DNA of 64,000 nt, taken from the NCBI GenBank assembly GCA_002350615.1, contig DEFD01000025.1:1-64000 (forward strand), given 5' to 3'. The notes beneath the pieces were generated by a model. It saw only the letters and a program-made list of their open reading frames with translations, did no database searches and was not told where the DNA came from. Of the stretch, positions 43,916 to 52,880 are shown one piece after another. The position numbers were made by a program, and so were the translations under genes. Positions within the stretch are counted from its first letter, which is position 1. Every line of letters starts with the position of its first letter. This DNA comes from Bacteroidales bacterium UBA2861 (GTDB lineage: Bacteria; Bacteroidota; Bacteroidia; Bacteroidales; UBA932).

Positions 43916-44877
43916 TGAAAAAGTACGCTCTCATTATCGCGGCCGCAGCCGCCATCGCAACGGCATGCTCCAAGGAGAACAAGGCTCCCGAAGCAGACTT
44001 CGTAGATGCCGTATTCAGTTTCAAGGGGCTCCCCATGCCCTCCAAGGCATTCAGTGACGGCAAATCCGCCAAAGAACTGGTGGTGGGCGTCTATAATGTC
44101 GCCGACGGCGCTTATGCGGATGCAAGCGCATACAAGTTCCTCGGCGACGTTTCCGTGCCCGCAGGCACCACCGGGGACAAAGCCATAGTATTCAATGAAC
44201 AGCTCAAGGCCCAGTTCAAGACCAAACTCGTAAAGGGCCAGTACTACAAGCTCGTCTTCTGGGCTCAGGTTCCCGGCAACACCCATTACGCGGTGGATCT
44301 GGACACCCATAAGGTCACCGTAACCTATGGCACAGCAGCCAATGACGAGACCCGAGACGCCTTCTATGCCGCATATGAGACCGGCAAGGTGAGCGCTGCG
44401 ATCGATGCCGACATCGAGCTTCACAGGCCTTTCGCCCAGATCAATGTGCTTTCCACCAACGAAGACATCGCGGCGGCCCAGGCAGTGGGAGTAAGGTTCA
44501 CGAAATCCGCCATGCATATCGAAAACGCGCACAACAGCCTCGACCTCCTCAGCGGAGCTGCATCGGGCGATGTCACCGCCAATTTCCTGGTTGCACCGGT
44601 TGCGGATTACGACACTCCTTTCGGGAGCTACGCCACCACTCACAAGTACATTGCGATGAACTATGTGCTTGCCGGCGAAAGGGCGAACCACACCGTCGTT
44701 TTCGATGTTTACAGGGAAGGCAGCGACGCCATCCTCAACACCATCAGCGTGAGCAACGTTCCCTTCGAGCGCAATTACCGCACGAACCTCATCGGCAACA
44801 TCTTCACGGTGGATGCGGAATTCAATCTCGAAATCGTTCCGGACTACAAGACTCCGGATCATAATGTGGGACTGTAG
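43915..44877 (+). CDS. Fimbrillin-like lipoprotein (fourth of four)
   Basis: 320 residues. Lipobox ATAC with Cys18, followed by SKENKAPEAD. Fimbrillin-like part throughout: MPSKAFSDGKSAKELVVGVYN, LHRPFAQINVLS, NVPFERNYRTNLIGNIFTVDAEF. Translationally coupled to the third gene. The shared (S/T)KA-x-(S/N)DG segment about 40-45 residues from the start in these proteins lies where FimA is cut by an Arg/Lys protease in Porphyromonas. A strong hairpin follows the gene and ends the operon. Confidence 0.78.
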   Translation: MKKYALIIAAAAAIATACSKENKAPEADFVDAVFSFKGLPMPSKAFSDGKSAKELVVGVYNVADGAYADASAYKFLGDVSVPAGTTGDKAIVFNEQLKAQFKTKLVKGQYYKLVFWAQVPGNTHYAVDLDTHKVTVTYGTAANDETRDAFYAAYETGKVSAAIDADIELHRPFAQINVLSTNEDIAAAQAVGVRFTKSAMHIENAHNSLDLLSGAASGDVTANFLVAPVADYDTPFGSYATTHKYIAMNYVLAGERANHTVVFDVYREGSDAILNTISVSNVPFERNYRTNLIGNIFTVDAEFNLEIVPDYKTPDHNVGL

Positions 44878-44908
44878 CCTGACAGACAAGTCGCTGAACC
44901 ACAGCATA

Positions 44909-44957
44909 TTAAATGATTTCCCTCCTCCTTGTTGCAAGGGGGAGGGAAATCATTTAA
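44909..44957. terminator. Long inverted repeat ending the fimbrial operon
   Basis: A 23-bp stem (44909-44931 with 44935-44957, one wobble) around a TTG loop, placed between the convergent fimbrillin and tpiA genes. The stem has A/T-rich outer ends, so it can act in both directions, although there is no long T run. Confidence 0.7.
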
Positions 44958-44983
44958 AGTAAATTCAATCAGTTACTTACGGA

Positions 44984-45739
44984 TCAGAACGAAAGGGCGA
45001 TTGCGATGAAATCGTCAGCCTTGAGCGCCGCGCCGCCGATGAGGCCGCCGTCGATGTCGGGCTGGGCGAAGAGTTCCTTGGCGTTGGAAGGCTTGCAGCT
45101 GCCACCGTAGAGGATGGTCGTGTCTTCCGCAACCTGTGCACCGAATTTGTCGGCAAGGACCTTGCGGATGCATGCGTGGATTTCCTCAGCCTGCTCAGCG
45201 CTTGCGGTCTTGCCGGTGCCGATAGCCCACACGGGTTCATAGGCTATCACGATGTTCTTCATATCCTCCGCGGTGAAATTGTAGAGGACCGCCTTGGTCT
45301 GGCCGGCCACGACGTCAAAATGCTTGCCGGCTTCGCGCTCGTCAAGATTCTCTCCCACGCAAAGGATGACCTTGAGACCGTTCGCAAGGGCGAGTTTCAC
45401 TTTTTCCACTAGCTTCTCATCGGTCTCGCCGTAATACTGGCGACGCTCGGAATGGCCGAGGATGGTATAGCTGCAACCTGCGGAAACCAGCATGTTCGCG
45501 GCGATTTCTCCGGTGTATGCACCTTTCTCATGGTCGGCGCAGTTCTGTGCGCTGAGCGCGACCTTGGAGCCCTTGAGGGCCTCTGCCACACTCACAAGAT
45601 GCGTAAAGGGAGGAGCCACGACGAGTTCCACGTTTGCAGGAACTTCACCTGCCTTTGCCGCTACGGCCTTTGCCAGTTCGACACCTTCGGGAACGGTGGT
45701 ATTCATCTTCCAGTTCCCTGCTACAATGTACTTTCTCAT
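44984..45739 (-). CDS. tpiA: Triosephosphate isomerase
   Basis: 251 residues from the ATG at 45737-45739; the same frame is open far upstream but that part is antisense to tyrS. It interconverts dihydroxyacetone phosphate and glyceraldehyde 3-phosphate. Catalytic residues are present: N9 and K11 (AGNWKMN), His in GHSERR (about 95) and Glu in [11 protein letters not shown] (about 167). [12 protein letters not shown] and [10 protein letters not shown] close the phosphate site. A TAAATTTG box lies at 45761-45768 (minus). Confidence 0.96.
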   Translation of the reverse strand: MRKYIVAGNWKMNTTVPEGVELAKAVAAKAGEVPANVELVVAPPFTHLVSVAEALKGSKVALSAQNCADHEKGAYTGEIAANMLVSAGCSYTILGHSERRQYYGETDEKLVEKVKLALANGLKVILCVGENLDEREAGKHFDVVAGQTKAVLYNFTAEDMKNIVIAYEPVWAIGTGKTASAEQAEEIHACIRKVLADKFGAQVAEDTTILYGGSCKPSNAKELFAQPDIDGGLIGGAALKADDFIAIALSF

Positions 45740-45811
45740 ATTCAGACTTGTTTTGAGTTGCAAATTTAGCAATAATTGCCCAAATTTGCAGGTTATTACA
45801 AAAATAAAGAG

Positions 45812-47101
45812 ATGAAGAATTTTGTAGAAGAACTGAAATGGCGCGGGATGATCCATGACATCACCCCGGGAACCGAAGAAGCGCTCAAGAAAGGACAGAT
45901 GTCGGCATACGTAGGAATCGACCCCACCGGGGATTCCCTGCATATCGGACACCTTGTCAGCATAATGATACTCAAGCATTTCCAGGCCTGCGGCAACAAG
46001 CCCTACGCACTCGTGGGCGGAGCTACCGGCATGATAGGCGACCCTTCCATGAAAAGCGCGGAACGCAACCTTCTGGACGAAGAGACCCTCGCCCACAACG
46101 TGGCATGCATCAAAGAGCAGCTCGGCAAGTTCCTGGACTTCAATTCGGACGCGCCCAACAAAGCGGAACTGGTGAACAACTACGACTGGATGAAGGACTA
46201 TACTTTCATCAACTTCACCCGTGACATCGGCAAGCTCATCACCGTCAACTACATGATGAGCAAGGACTCCGTAAAAAAGCGTCTCAGCCGCGATTCCTCC
46301 GAAGGCATGAGCTTCACGGAATTCACCTACCAGCTGCTTCAGGGCTACGACTTCCTCTATCTCTACGAACACAAGGACGTGCATCTGCAGCTCGGCGGGG
46401 CGGACCAGTGGGGCAACATCACCACCGGCACCGAGCTCATCCGCAGGGTGCTCGGCAAGGAGGCCCACGGACTCACCTGCCCGCTCATCACCAAGGCGGA
46501 CGGCGGCAAATTCGGCAAGACCGAGAAAGGGAACATCTGGCTGGATGCTTCCCGCACCACGCCTTACCAGTTCTACCAGTTCTGGCTCAACGTGAGCGAC
46601 GAGGACGCACAGCGCTATATCAAGATATTCACCATGCTGGACCGCGAGACCATCGAGGCCGCCATAGCGGAGCATGTCCAGGATCCCGGACGCAGAAGCC
46701 TCCAGAAGCTTCTTGCAAAAGAGGTCACGGTGATGGTGCACGGCGAGGAGGAATACGAAAAGGCGCTCGCAGCCTCGCAGATGCTCTTCGGCAAGAGCAG
46801 CGGCGAAGACCTGCGCAAACTTGACGAAAAGACCTTCCTGGAGGTATTCGAAGGTGTTCCCACCTTTGAAATCAGCAAGGAAGACCTCCCCTGCGGGGCG
46901 CTCGACCTGCTTGCGGTGAAAACGGCCGTGTTCCCTTCCAAGGGAGAGGCCCGCAAGATGATCCAGGGTAACGGGTTCAGCATCAACAAGGACAAGTTCA
47001 CCGACTGGGCCGGAAACATCGGCACCGAGCATATCATCGACGGCAAGTACATCCTCGCCCAGAAAGGAAAGAAGGACTATTTTATTATAAAGGTAAAGTA
47101 A
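45812..47101 (+). CDS. tyrS: Tyrosine-tRNA ligase
   Basis: 429 residues from the ATG at 45812. Class I synthetase: HIGH at 44-47, KFGKT (the KMSKS equivalent) at about 232, then the alpha-helical region and a C-terminal S4 RNA-binding domain (about 360-429). It charges tRNA-Tyr. The stop overlaps the rbfA start by one base (TAATG). It is divergent from tpiA. Confidence 0.95.
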   Translation: MKNFVEELKWRGMIHDITPGTEEALKKGQMSAYVGIDPTGDSLHIGHLVSIMILKHFQACGNKPYALVGGATGMIGDPSMKSAERNLLDEETLAHNVACIKEQLGKFLDFNSDAPNKAELVNNYDWMKDYTFINFTRDIGKLITVNYMMSKDSVKKRLSRDSSEGMSFTEFTYQLLQGYDFLYLYEHKDVHLQLGGADQWGNITTGTELIRRVLGKEAHGLTCPLITKADGGKFGKTEKGNIWLDASRTTPYQFYQFWLNVSDEDAQRYIKIFTMLDRETIEAAIAEHVQDPGRRSLQKLLAKEVTVMVHGEEEYEKALAASQMLFGKSSGEDLRKLDEKTFLEVFEGVPTFEISKEDLPCGALDLLAVKTAVFPSKGEARKMIQGNGFSINKDKFTDWAGNIGTEHIIDGKYILAQKGKKDYFIIKVK

Positions 47102-47448
47102 TGGAGGCGGCATACAGCACGAGGCAGCTGAAGGTTGCCCGCGAAATACAGAAGGATCTCGCCGAGATTATCCGGAGCAAGGGCATGGCCGCGTTCGGCG
47201 GCGCCATGGTCACCGTGAGCGAAGTGCGCGTGAGCCCGGACCTCTCGCTCGCCAAGGTCTATGTGAGCGTCTTTCCTTCCGATAAGCAGCACGACGTGAT
47301 GTCCAGGCTGGAAAGCGACGTGAAAATGTACCGGGGCGAACTCGGACACAAGATCGGAAAGCAGCTTCGCATCGTGCCCGAGATAGTCTTCTGGCTGGAC
47401 ACTTCCATCGACTACGCGGAACACATAGAGGAATTGCTCAAAAAGTGA
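47101..47448 (+). CDS. rbfA: Ribosome-binding factor A
   Basis: 115 residues, KH-like fold; it helps mature the 30S subunit. [20 protein letters not shown] at the start and [25 protein letters not shown] at the end are the family signatures. Translationally coupled to tyrS upstream and to the permease gene downstream (GTGA overlap). Confidence 0.92.
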   Translation: MEAAYSTRQLKVAREIQKDLAEIIRSKGMAAFGGAMVTVSEVRVSPDLSLAKVYVSVFPSDKQHDVMSRLESDVKMYRGELGHKIGKQLRIVPEIVFWLDTSIDYAEHIEELLKK

Positions 47449-48653
47449 AACCGGCGCCGTACATAGCCCTGCGCTATCTGTTCGCACGCAAATCGCACAA
47501 TGTAATCAACATAATATCGGCGATAAGCGCGGCGGGAATGGCCATAGGCACCGCGGCACTCATCCTCATCCTTTCCGTTTACAACGGCTTTGACGGCATA
47601 ATAAAGTCCAATCTGAACGATGTGGACCCGGACCTTCGCATAGTCCCTGCGGAGGGAAAGGTCTTCCTGCCCGAAGGCGAGGCTTTCGAAAAGCTTTACA
47701 ACGACGGCAGGGCCGGAACCATCAGCAGCATGCTGCAGGACGACGTTTTCCTGAAATACGGAGACATGCAGGGTCTTGCCAGGGCCAGCGGGGTGGACGT
47801 CATCTACGAAGAGGAAAGCAACATGCGCCGCCATTGCATCAAGGGAGAATGGTTCCTGCACAAGGGAGACCTGCGCTATGCGGCCGTCGGAGGGGAACTT
47901 GCCCGCAAGATGGGAATCGACCCCCGGTGGATGACAGGCCTCGAACTCTACTACCCCGAACGCGAAGGGCGCATATCTCCTGGGAATCCGGCCTCGTCGC
48001 TGCGGCATGAAAGGCTCCTCCCCTCCTGCCTCGTGACCCTCAACGCCGAAATGGACGCCTCCCTTCTGATAGTCCCGCTGGAAAGCATGCGCTCCCTCCT
48101 CGGATACGAAAAGGAGGTGTCGGCAGTGGACATCTGGTATGCCGAAGGCCTTTCACAGAGGCAGCAGAAGGCATTTGCAAGGGATCTTCGCCGCAGCCTG
48201 GGCAAGGACTTCATGCTGCAGGACAGGTATCAGCAGCACATAGGCCTGTATAAGATGATGCGCTACGAAAAGGCGGCTATCTTCCTGATACTCATTTTTG
48301 TAGTCATCATCATCGCCCTCAATGTCTTCGCTTCGCTCTCCATGCTCATCATTGAGAAGAAGGAGGATATCGGCACTCTTCAGGCACTTGGCGCGACGCC
48401 GTCGCTGATACGCCGCATTTTCGTGCTCGAAGGCTGGATGATTTCACTGCTGGGCATGGCCGCAGGGCTCATCCTGGGCGTGGTTCTGGCACTTGTCCAG
48501 CAACATTTCGGCATTGTGAAGATGCCGGGGAATTTCCTCGCGAAAGCCTACCCCGTAGTACTCCTGCTGCCGGATGTAATCGCCACTGCGGCAGGGGTTT
48601 CGCTGGTCGGTCTCATAGTCGCCCTCGCCCCCGGACGGCGCAGTTTGCAATAA
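47445..48653 (+). CDS. LolC/FtsX-type ABC transporter permease
   Basis: 402 residues, GTG start overlapping the rbfA stop. One membrane segment near the N terminus (about 22-45), a large periplasmic domain (about 46-265) and three C-terminal segments (about 275-400, with IEKKEDIGTLQALGATPSLIRRIF). This is the MacB/LolC permease fold used for lipoprotein release or envelope remodelling. The equivalent gene follows rbfA in many Bacteroidota. The ATPase partner is not in the window. LolC/E is the likely role given the phylum's many lipoproteins. Confidence 0.85.
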   Translation: MKPAPYIALRYLFARKSHNVINIISAISAAGMAIGTAALILILSVYNGFDGIIKSNLNDVDPDLRIVPAEGKVFLPEGEAFEKLYNDGRAGTISSMLQDDVFLKYGDMQGLARASGVDVIYEEESNMRRHCIKGEWFLHKGDLRYAAVGGELARKMGIDPRWMTGLELYYPEREGRISPGNPASSLRHERLLPSCLVTLNAEMDASLLIVPLESMRSLLGYEKEVSAVDIWYAEGLSQRQQKAFARDLRRSLGKDFMLQDRYQQHIGLYKMMRYEKAAIFLILIFVVIIIALNVFASLSMLIIEKKEDIGTLQALGATPSLIRRIFVLEGWMISLLGMAAGLILGVVLALVQQHFGIVKMPGNFLAKAYPVVLLLPDVIATAAGVSLVGLIVALAPGRRSLQ

Positions 48654-48662
48654 AAACTCATC

Positions 48663-48703
48663 GCCTTGGAATCTTGTTAATTCCAAGGCTTTTATTATAT
48701 TTG
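48663..48703 (+). promoter_or_regulatory. Terminator overlapped by the promoter of the next gene
   Basis: Terminator: GCCTTGGAAT, seven bases, ATTCCAAGGC, then TTTTATTAT (48663-48698). The next gene's -33 TTG (48674-48676) lies in the terminator loop, and its -7 TATATTTG (48696-48703) lies in the T-rich tail, 19 bp away. The two signals share the same bases. Confidence 0.7.
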
Positions 48704-48711
48704 TGTCTAAT

Positions 48712-49284
48712 ATGACTAAAAATGCATTTTTCGCCGCACTCGCGGCAACTGCCCTTTGCCTCGCATCCTGCGGGGGAAACGAGCCTGATCCCCTTACCGA
48801 CGCCGTCAAGGCAAAAATCGCGGAAAGCGTCAAAGGATTGCCCGAAGATGTGCGCATAGACCACTTCGAACTCATCGATTCTTCCGCCCTCGGCACCGAG
48901 CTGAGCCGCTGCAAGGACCTTTTCCGTGTGAAAATCAAGAGGGAAAACGAACTTTACGAAAAGTACCAGCGCAATGCCCAGTACAGCGCCGCATCTGCCA
49001 AGGTGCAGGTTATCGCCAAGGCCCAGAAGCATTACGACGGCATCGAGGAACTGGAAAAGAAGTTCGCCGCCCAGAAAGACAGCATAATAGCATATCATTA
49101 CAAGCTGGCCGGCCGCGCAAAGAGCAGCGAAGGGGCTCTCGCTAAATTCGACGAGGCCTATGTGGCAGTGACACCCGACAACAAGGTGCTCACCCTCGTC
49201 ACCGACAAACGCGACCTTGGCAAGGTGGTCCGCCACGCCATCCCCGGATACATGGATCTTCTCGGGGCGGACAAAGAAGAATAA
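48712..49284 (+). CDS. Lipoprotein of unknown function
   Basis: 190 residues from the ATG at 48712 (a GTG at 48703 overlaps the -7 box). Lipobox ASC, Cys20. The remainder is mostly helical with charged heptad-like stretches (about 60-130: RENELYEKYQRNAQYSAAS...), ending in a small beta part (AYVAVTPDNKVLTLVTDKRDLGKVVRHAI). No family is recognised. It precedes the EF-hand membrane protein by 18 bp and probably shares its operon, so the two may work together. Confidence 0.65.
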   Translation: MTKNAFFAALAATALCLASCGGNEPDPLTDAVKAKIAESVKGLPEDVRIDHFELIDSSALGTELSRCKDLFRVKIKRENELYEKYQRNAQYSAASAKVQVIAKAQKHYDGIEELEKKFAAQKDSIIAYHYKLAGRAKSSEGALAKFDEAYVAVTPDNKVLTLVTDKRDLGKVVRHAIPGYMDLLGADKEE

Positions 49285-49302
49285 TCATTTAATTAATACA
49301 AT

Positions 49303-51540
49303 ATGTCCAAAGAAAGCTACAATTGGAAGTACGCCTCCGTGGGAGGCTCCGTAAGAGTCAAGATCGAGAGCGGCGAGGATATCGCACATCTCGCAGAGCT
49401 GGACCGCAAGAAGTGGACGGTGCTGAGCTGCCCCACAGACGGTCTGGAATTCAACGACAAAACCCTTAAACTGCTGGATTCCAACGGAGACGGGCGCATC
49501 CTGGTGGATGAAGTAATAGCTGCGTCCCAGTGGCTCACCGACGTCCTCCGCAATCCCGACGACCTCCTCAAGGGAGAAAGCAGCCTTCCGCTTTCGGCAT
49601 TCAGCGACAGCGAGGCAGGGGCGAAGCTCGCAAAGAGCGCGAAGCAGATCCTCAGCAACCTCGGACTCGAGAAAGACAGCATCAGCCTTGACGATACTGC
49701 CGACAATACCAAGATCTTCGCAGGCACCGCCTTCAACGGAGACGGCGTCATCACCGAAGCTTCCGCAGGGGACGATGCGGCACTCGCAGCCCTCATCAAG
49801 ACGATCAGCGAGATCAGCGGCGGCTCAGCCGACCGCAGCGGCGTACAGGGCGTAAGCGCAGAGCAGATCGAAGCCTTCTACGCAGCGGCAGCAGACTTCG
49901 TGGCCTGGAAAGAATCCGCCGGCAAGGACGCCTTCCCCTTCGGAGACGACACCGCAGCGGCTCTCGCGGCGGTAGAGGCCGTCAAGGCCAAGATCGCCGA
50001 CTTCTTCATGCGCTGCAAACTCATCGGCTTCGACGCCGATGCTGCAGGCGCCGTGGACGTTGACGTGGAGAAGATCAAGGCGGCAAGCGAGGGAGACCTT
50101 GCCGGCAGCGCCGATCTCATCGCCTCCTATCCCCTCTCCCGCCCCAACGCCGAGGGAATCCTGAAACTCGACAACAGCATCAACCCCGCATGGCAGGGCG
50201 CAATCGCCACCCTCAAGACGCTTGTCCTCGCCGGCAAGGAGAGCCTCACCGAAGCCGAATGGGCAGAGGTGCTCGCCAAGTTCGGTCCCTACTGCGCATG
50301 GCTCGGAGCAAAGGCCGGAGCAGCTGTCGAAGGACTCGGGCTGGATGCAGTGAAAGCCATCCTCAAGGAAGACAAGAAGGCTGCACTGCTGGATCTCGTC
50401 GCCCAGGACAAGGCCCTCGAAGCTGAAGCACTCAGCATCGAGGAAGTTGACAAGCTCCTGCACTTCTACCGCTATTTCTACACCTTCATAAAGAACTATG
50501 TTGTGTTCCAGGACTTCTATGAAGACGGAACCGCCCTCAACAGCGTATGGCAGGCTGGCCGTCTGTTCATCGAACAGCGAAGGTGCGACCTCTGCGTGCG
50601 CGTCGCCGACATGGGCAAGCACGGGGACATGTCCAGCCTCAGCGGCATGTACATCATCTACTGCGACTGCCTCAACAAGCCCACAGGCAAGAAACTGAGC
50701 ATCGCGGCTGTCCTGACCGACGGTGACATCGACGGGCTGCGCCCGGGCAAGAACGCCATCTTCTACGACCGCGACGGACTCGTGTACGACGCCGTAGTCA
50801 CCAAGATCATAGACAATCCCATCAGCATCCGTCAGGCATTCTGGGCTCCCTACCGCAAGTTCGGCAAGTGGATCGGCGACAAATTCAAGAAGAACGCCGC
50901 CGAGAAGGATGCCAAGGGCTTCAGCGACATGACCGCCGCGGCCGACAACGCCGGCAAGGACAAGGATCCCAAGGCGGCCGTCAGCACTTTCGACATCGCC
51001 AAGTTCGCAGGTATCTTCGCAGCAATCGGCATGGCCCTCGGCATGTTGGGCCAGATGCTTGTCGCCATCGCCAAGGGTGTCGCAGCCATCAAGTTCTGGC
51101 AGCTTCTGCTCATCATCGCGGGCATCATGCTGGTGATTTCCGGCCCTTCCATGATCCTGGCATGGCTGCGTCTGCGCAAGCGCGACCTCGGCGCCCTGCT
51201 GAACGCCAACGGCTGGGCAGTGAACGCTGCATCCTACATCAACATCAAGTTCGGTGCAACCCTCACCAGCCTCGTGAAGTATCCTCTCCTCAAAGCCGTG
51301 GATCCCGAGGAAGCCAGGAAGGTTCGCCGCCGCAAAGCGATATGGTACAGTATCCTCTGCCTTGTTGTTGCCTGCGGAGTTCTCTTCTGCCTCAACTGGA
51401 AGCATGTGATCAACATCCCCTATCTCCCCCAGCAGCAGCCTAAGGAGCAGGTGGTAGAAACAGCAGAACCTGCAGCAGAGCCTGCTGAAGCAGCCGAAGC
51501 CGCCCCTGCAGCGGAAGCGGCCGCTCCTGCATCTGAATAA
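49303..51540 (+). CDS. EF-hand-containing membrane protein of unknown function
   Basis: 745 residues. A canonical calcium-binding loop lies at 59-70 (D-x-N-x-D-x-R-I-x-x-x-E) and a weaker partner (FNGDGVITEAS) at about 149-159. The middle (about 180-560) is helical, Ala-rich, and contains a segment with several Cys (QRRCDLCVRVADMG, IYCDCLN). Three membrane segments follow: about 568-590, 598-622 and 685-705. The C terminus is an Ala/Glu/Pro tail. There is no signal peptide, so most of the protein is probably cytoplasmic. Related large proteins exist in Bacteroidales without known function. Calcium sensing at the membrane is only suggested. Confidence 0.7.
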   Translation: MSKESYNWKYASVGGSVRVKIESGEDIAHLAELDRKKWTVLSCPTDGLEFNDKTLKLLDSNGDGRILVDEVIAASQWLTDVLRNPDDLLKGESSLPLSAFSDSEAGAKLAKSAKQILSNLGLEKDSISLDDTADNTKIFAGTAFNGDGVITEASAGDDAALAALIKTISEISGGSADRSGVQGVSAEQIEAFYAAAADFVAWKESAGKDAFPFGDDTAAALAAVEAVKAKIADFFMRCKLIGFDADAAGAVDVDVEKIKAASEGDLAGSADLIASYPLSRPNAEGILKLDNSINPAWQGAIATLKTLVLAGKESLTEAEWAEVLAKFGPYCAWLGAKAGAAVEGLGLDAVKAILKEDKKAALLDLVAQDKALEAEALSIEEVDKLLHFYRYFYTFIKNYVVFQDFYEDGTALNSVWQAGRLFIEQRRCDLCVRVADMGKHGDMSSLSGMYIIYCDCLNKPTGKKLSIAAVLTDGDIDGLRPGKNAIFYDRDGLVYDAVVTKIIDNPISIRQAFWAPYRKFGKWIGDKFKKNAAEKDAKGFSDMTAAADNAGKDKDPKAAVSTFDIAKFAGIFAAIGMALGMLGQMLVAIAKGVAAIKFWQLLLIIAGIMLVISGPSMILAWLRLRKRDLGALLNANGWAVNAASYINIKFGATLTSLVKYPLLKAVDPEEARKVRRRKAIWYSILCLVVACGVLFCLNWKHVINIPYLPQQQPKEQVVETAEPAAEPAEAAEAAPAAEAAAPASE

Positions 51541-51580
51541 AGACAGTTTATTTTGAAAGATTGTATTTAATTATACTCAA

Positions 51581-52171
51581 ATGAAAAAGTTATTTGTAAC
51601 AATGATTGCCCTGGCAGCAGCTGCCACGGCTTTCGCACAGTTCCCTTCCGGACTCAGCGTAGGTGCAGGTTATGTTAGTAGCGATTGGAAAACTAAGGCT
51701 GGCTCAAGGACCCACACCGAAACTCTCGGAGGTGGCTATGTAAACGCTGACTACAACATCGCTATAGCCGATTTCGGTCTCGGGGTTGCTCCCGGTATTT
51801 ACTTCGATCTTTATAGCAAAAAAGAGGATGGAGTGAAGTTTAGTGAAGCCAACATTGGTATTCCTGTTATGTTCAACTACGCTATTCCTGTGGCTGACAT
51901 CCTCAAGATTACTCCCTTTGCAGGACCTACCCTTCAGTTTGGTTTAAGTTCAAAGACCAAGCACGGTGATGACTCTATAAACCATTATGATGAAGACTAT
52001 TCCAGGCTTCAGCTCTTCGTGGGCGGCGGCGTAGCATTCGACATCGCTGACATCGTACGTGTAAGCGTCGGCTACGACCTCGGTCTGCTCAACCGCAACA
52101 CTGGAGATGAAAAAGATGACTTCAAGATCAAGAACAACGGCCTTCACTTCGGTGTAGCATACCTGTTCTAA
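51581..52171 (+). CDS. Small outer membrane beta-barrel protein
   Basis: 196 residues, signal peptide ending TAFAQ, then about eight amphipathic strands and a terminal VAYLF, with the aromatic last residue needed for barrel assembly. It resembles PorT/OmpX-type barrels. A close paralogue is encoded at 60863 on the other strand (shared FPSGLS, GLGVAPGIYF, VAFDIADIVRVSVGYD). Two more barrel genes follow. No function is known. Confidence 0.75.
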   Translation: MKKLFVTMIALAAAATAFAQFPSGLSVGAGYVSSDWKTKAGSRTHTETLGGGYVNADYNIAIADFGLGVAPGIYFDLYSKKEDGVKFSEANIGIPVMFNYAIPVADILKITPFAGPTLQFGLSSKTKHGDDSINHYDEDYSRLQLFVGGGVAFDIADIVRVSVGYDLGLLNRNTGDEKDDFKIKNNGLHFGVAYLF

Positions 52172-52186
52172 TATTGATTTCATAAG

Positions 52187-52225
52187 CCTTCGCTTTGCCG
52201 CTTATCCGGCAGGGCGAAGGTTTTT
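52187..52225 (+). terminator. Terminator between the first and second barrel genes
   Basis: CCTTCGC and GCGAAGG arms with inner GCCG/CGGC pairing, then TTTTT. Confidence 0.8.
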
Positions 52226-52250
52226 ACCATAAAACCAAAATCAATCGTAT

Positions 52251-52868
52251 ATGAAAAAATTATTACTGTTACTTGCATTGTCGGCATCAAGCATCTTTGC
52301 CGCCAACGCTCAGATCGGCATCAATGCCGGTTACACCAACGACACTTGGGATGTCGCAATAAAAGGCACCGGAGGAGGTATGGGAATGTACACGCGTACC
52401 CAGGGTTTCTATGCCGGGGCGAGTTATGCCCTTCCGCTGATTGGCGACCTCAGTTTCGTTCCCGGAATCAACTTCAATTCCGCCAAAGGTGATTTCTTCC
52501 TGGGCGGTGAGCTTAAAACCCAATTCATAGAGATTCCACTCAATTTCGAATTCAGACACCAAATCAGTGACCTGTTTGCCGTTATCGGTTTTGCGGGGCC
52601 CGGCGCACGCTATGCCCTGTCCGTCAAGTGGGAGGACAACGGAGAAAATATCGACCTTTTCAGTGATGATGAATTACCCGCCCTCGACAACAAATTCGAC
52701 ATTACCCTCAGTGGGGGAATCGGTATCGAGGTTGCCGGACTTCGTTTTTGTGCATCATACGGCACAGGACTCCTGAACTTCGTATCCGAAGATTTAAAGA
52801 AAGAGATTGCAAGGAGGATCAACTCCACAGGATTCCGTCTCGGAGTAACTTATGTGTTGAATTTCTAA
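52251..52868 (+). CDS. Small outer membrane beta-barrel protein
   Basis: 205 residues with signal peptide (SIFAANAQ) and the alternating strands of a porin-like barrel; ends LGVTYVLNF with terminal Phe. It fits the PorT-family outer membrane beta-barrel group. It shares only the general layout with the first barrel. The gene after it starts 12 bp downstream, so these two form an operon separate from the first barrel. Confidence 0.75.
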   Translation: MKKLLLLLALSASSIFAANAQIGINAGYTNDTWDVAIKGTGGGMGMYTRTQGFYAGASYALPLIGDLSFVPGINFNSAKGDFFLGGELKTQFIEIPLNFEFRHQISDLFAVIGFAGPGARYALSVKWEDNGENIDLFSDDELPALDNKFDITLSGGIGIEVAGLRFCASYGTGLLNFVSEDLKKEIARRINSTGFRLGVTYVLNF

Positions 52869-52880
52869 CCCGTAACGACC

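Noticed and set aside
45740..47113. Upstream extension of the tpiA frame giving a 709-residue protein
   Set aside because: The extension is antisense to tyrS and has no homology-like content; tpiA has a standard start at 45739.
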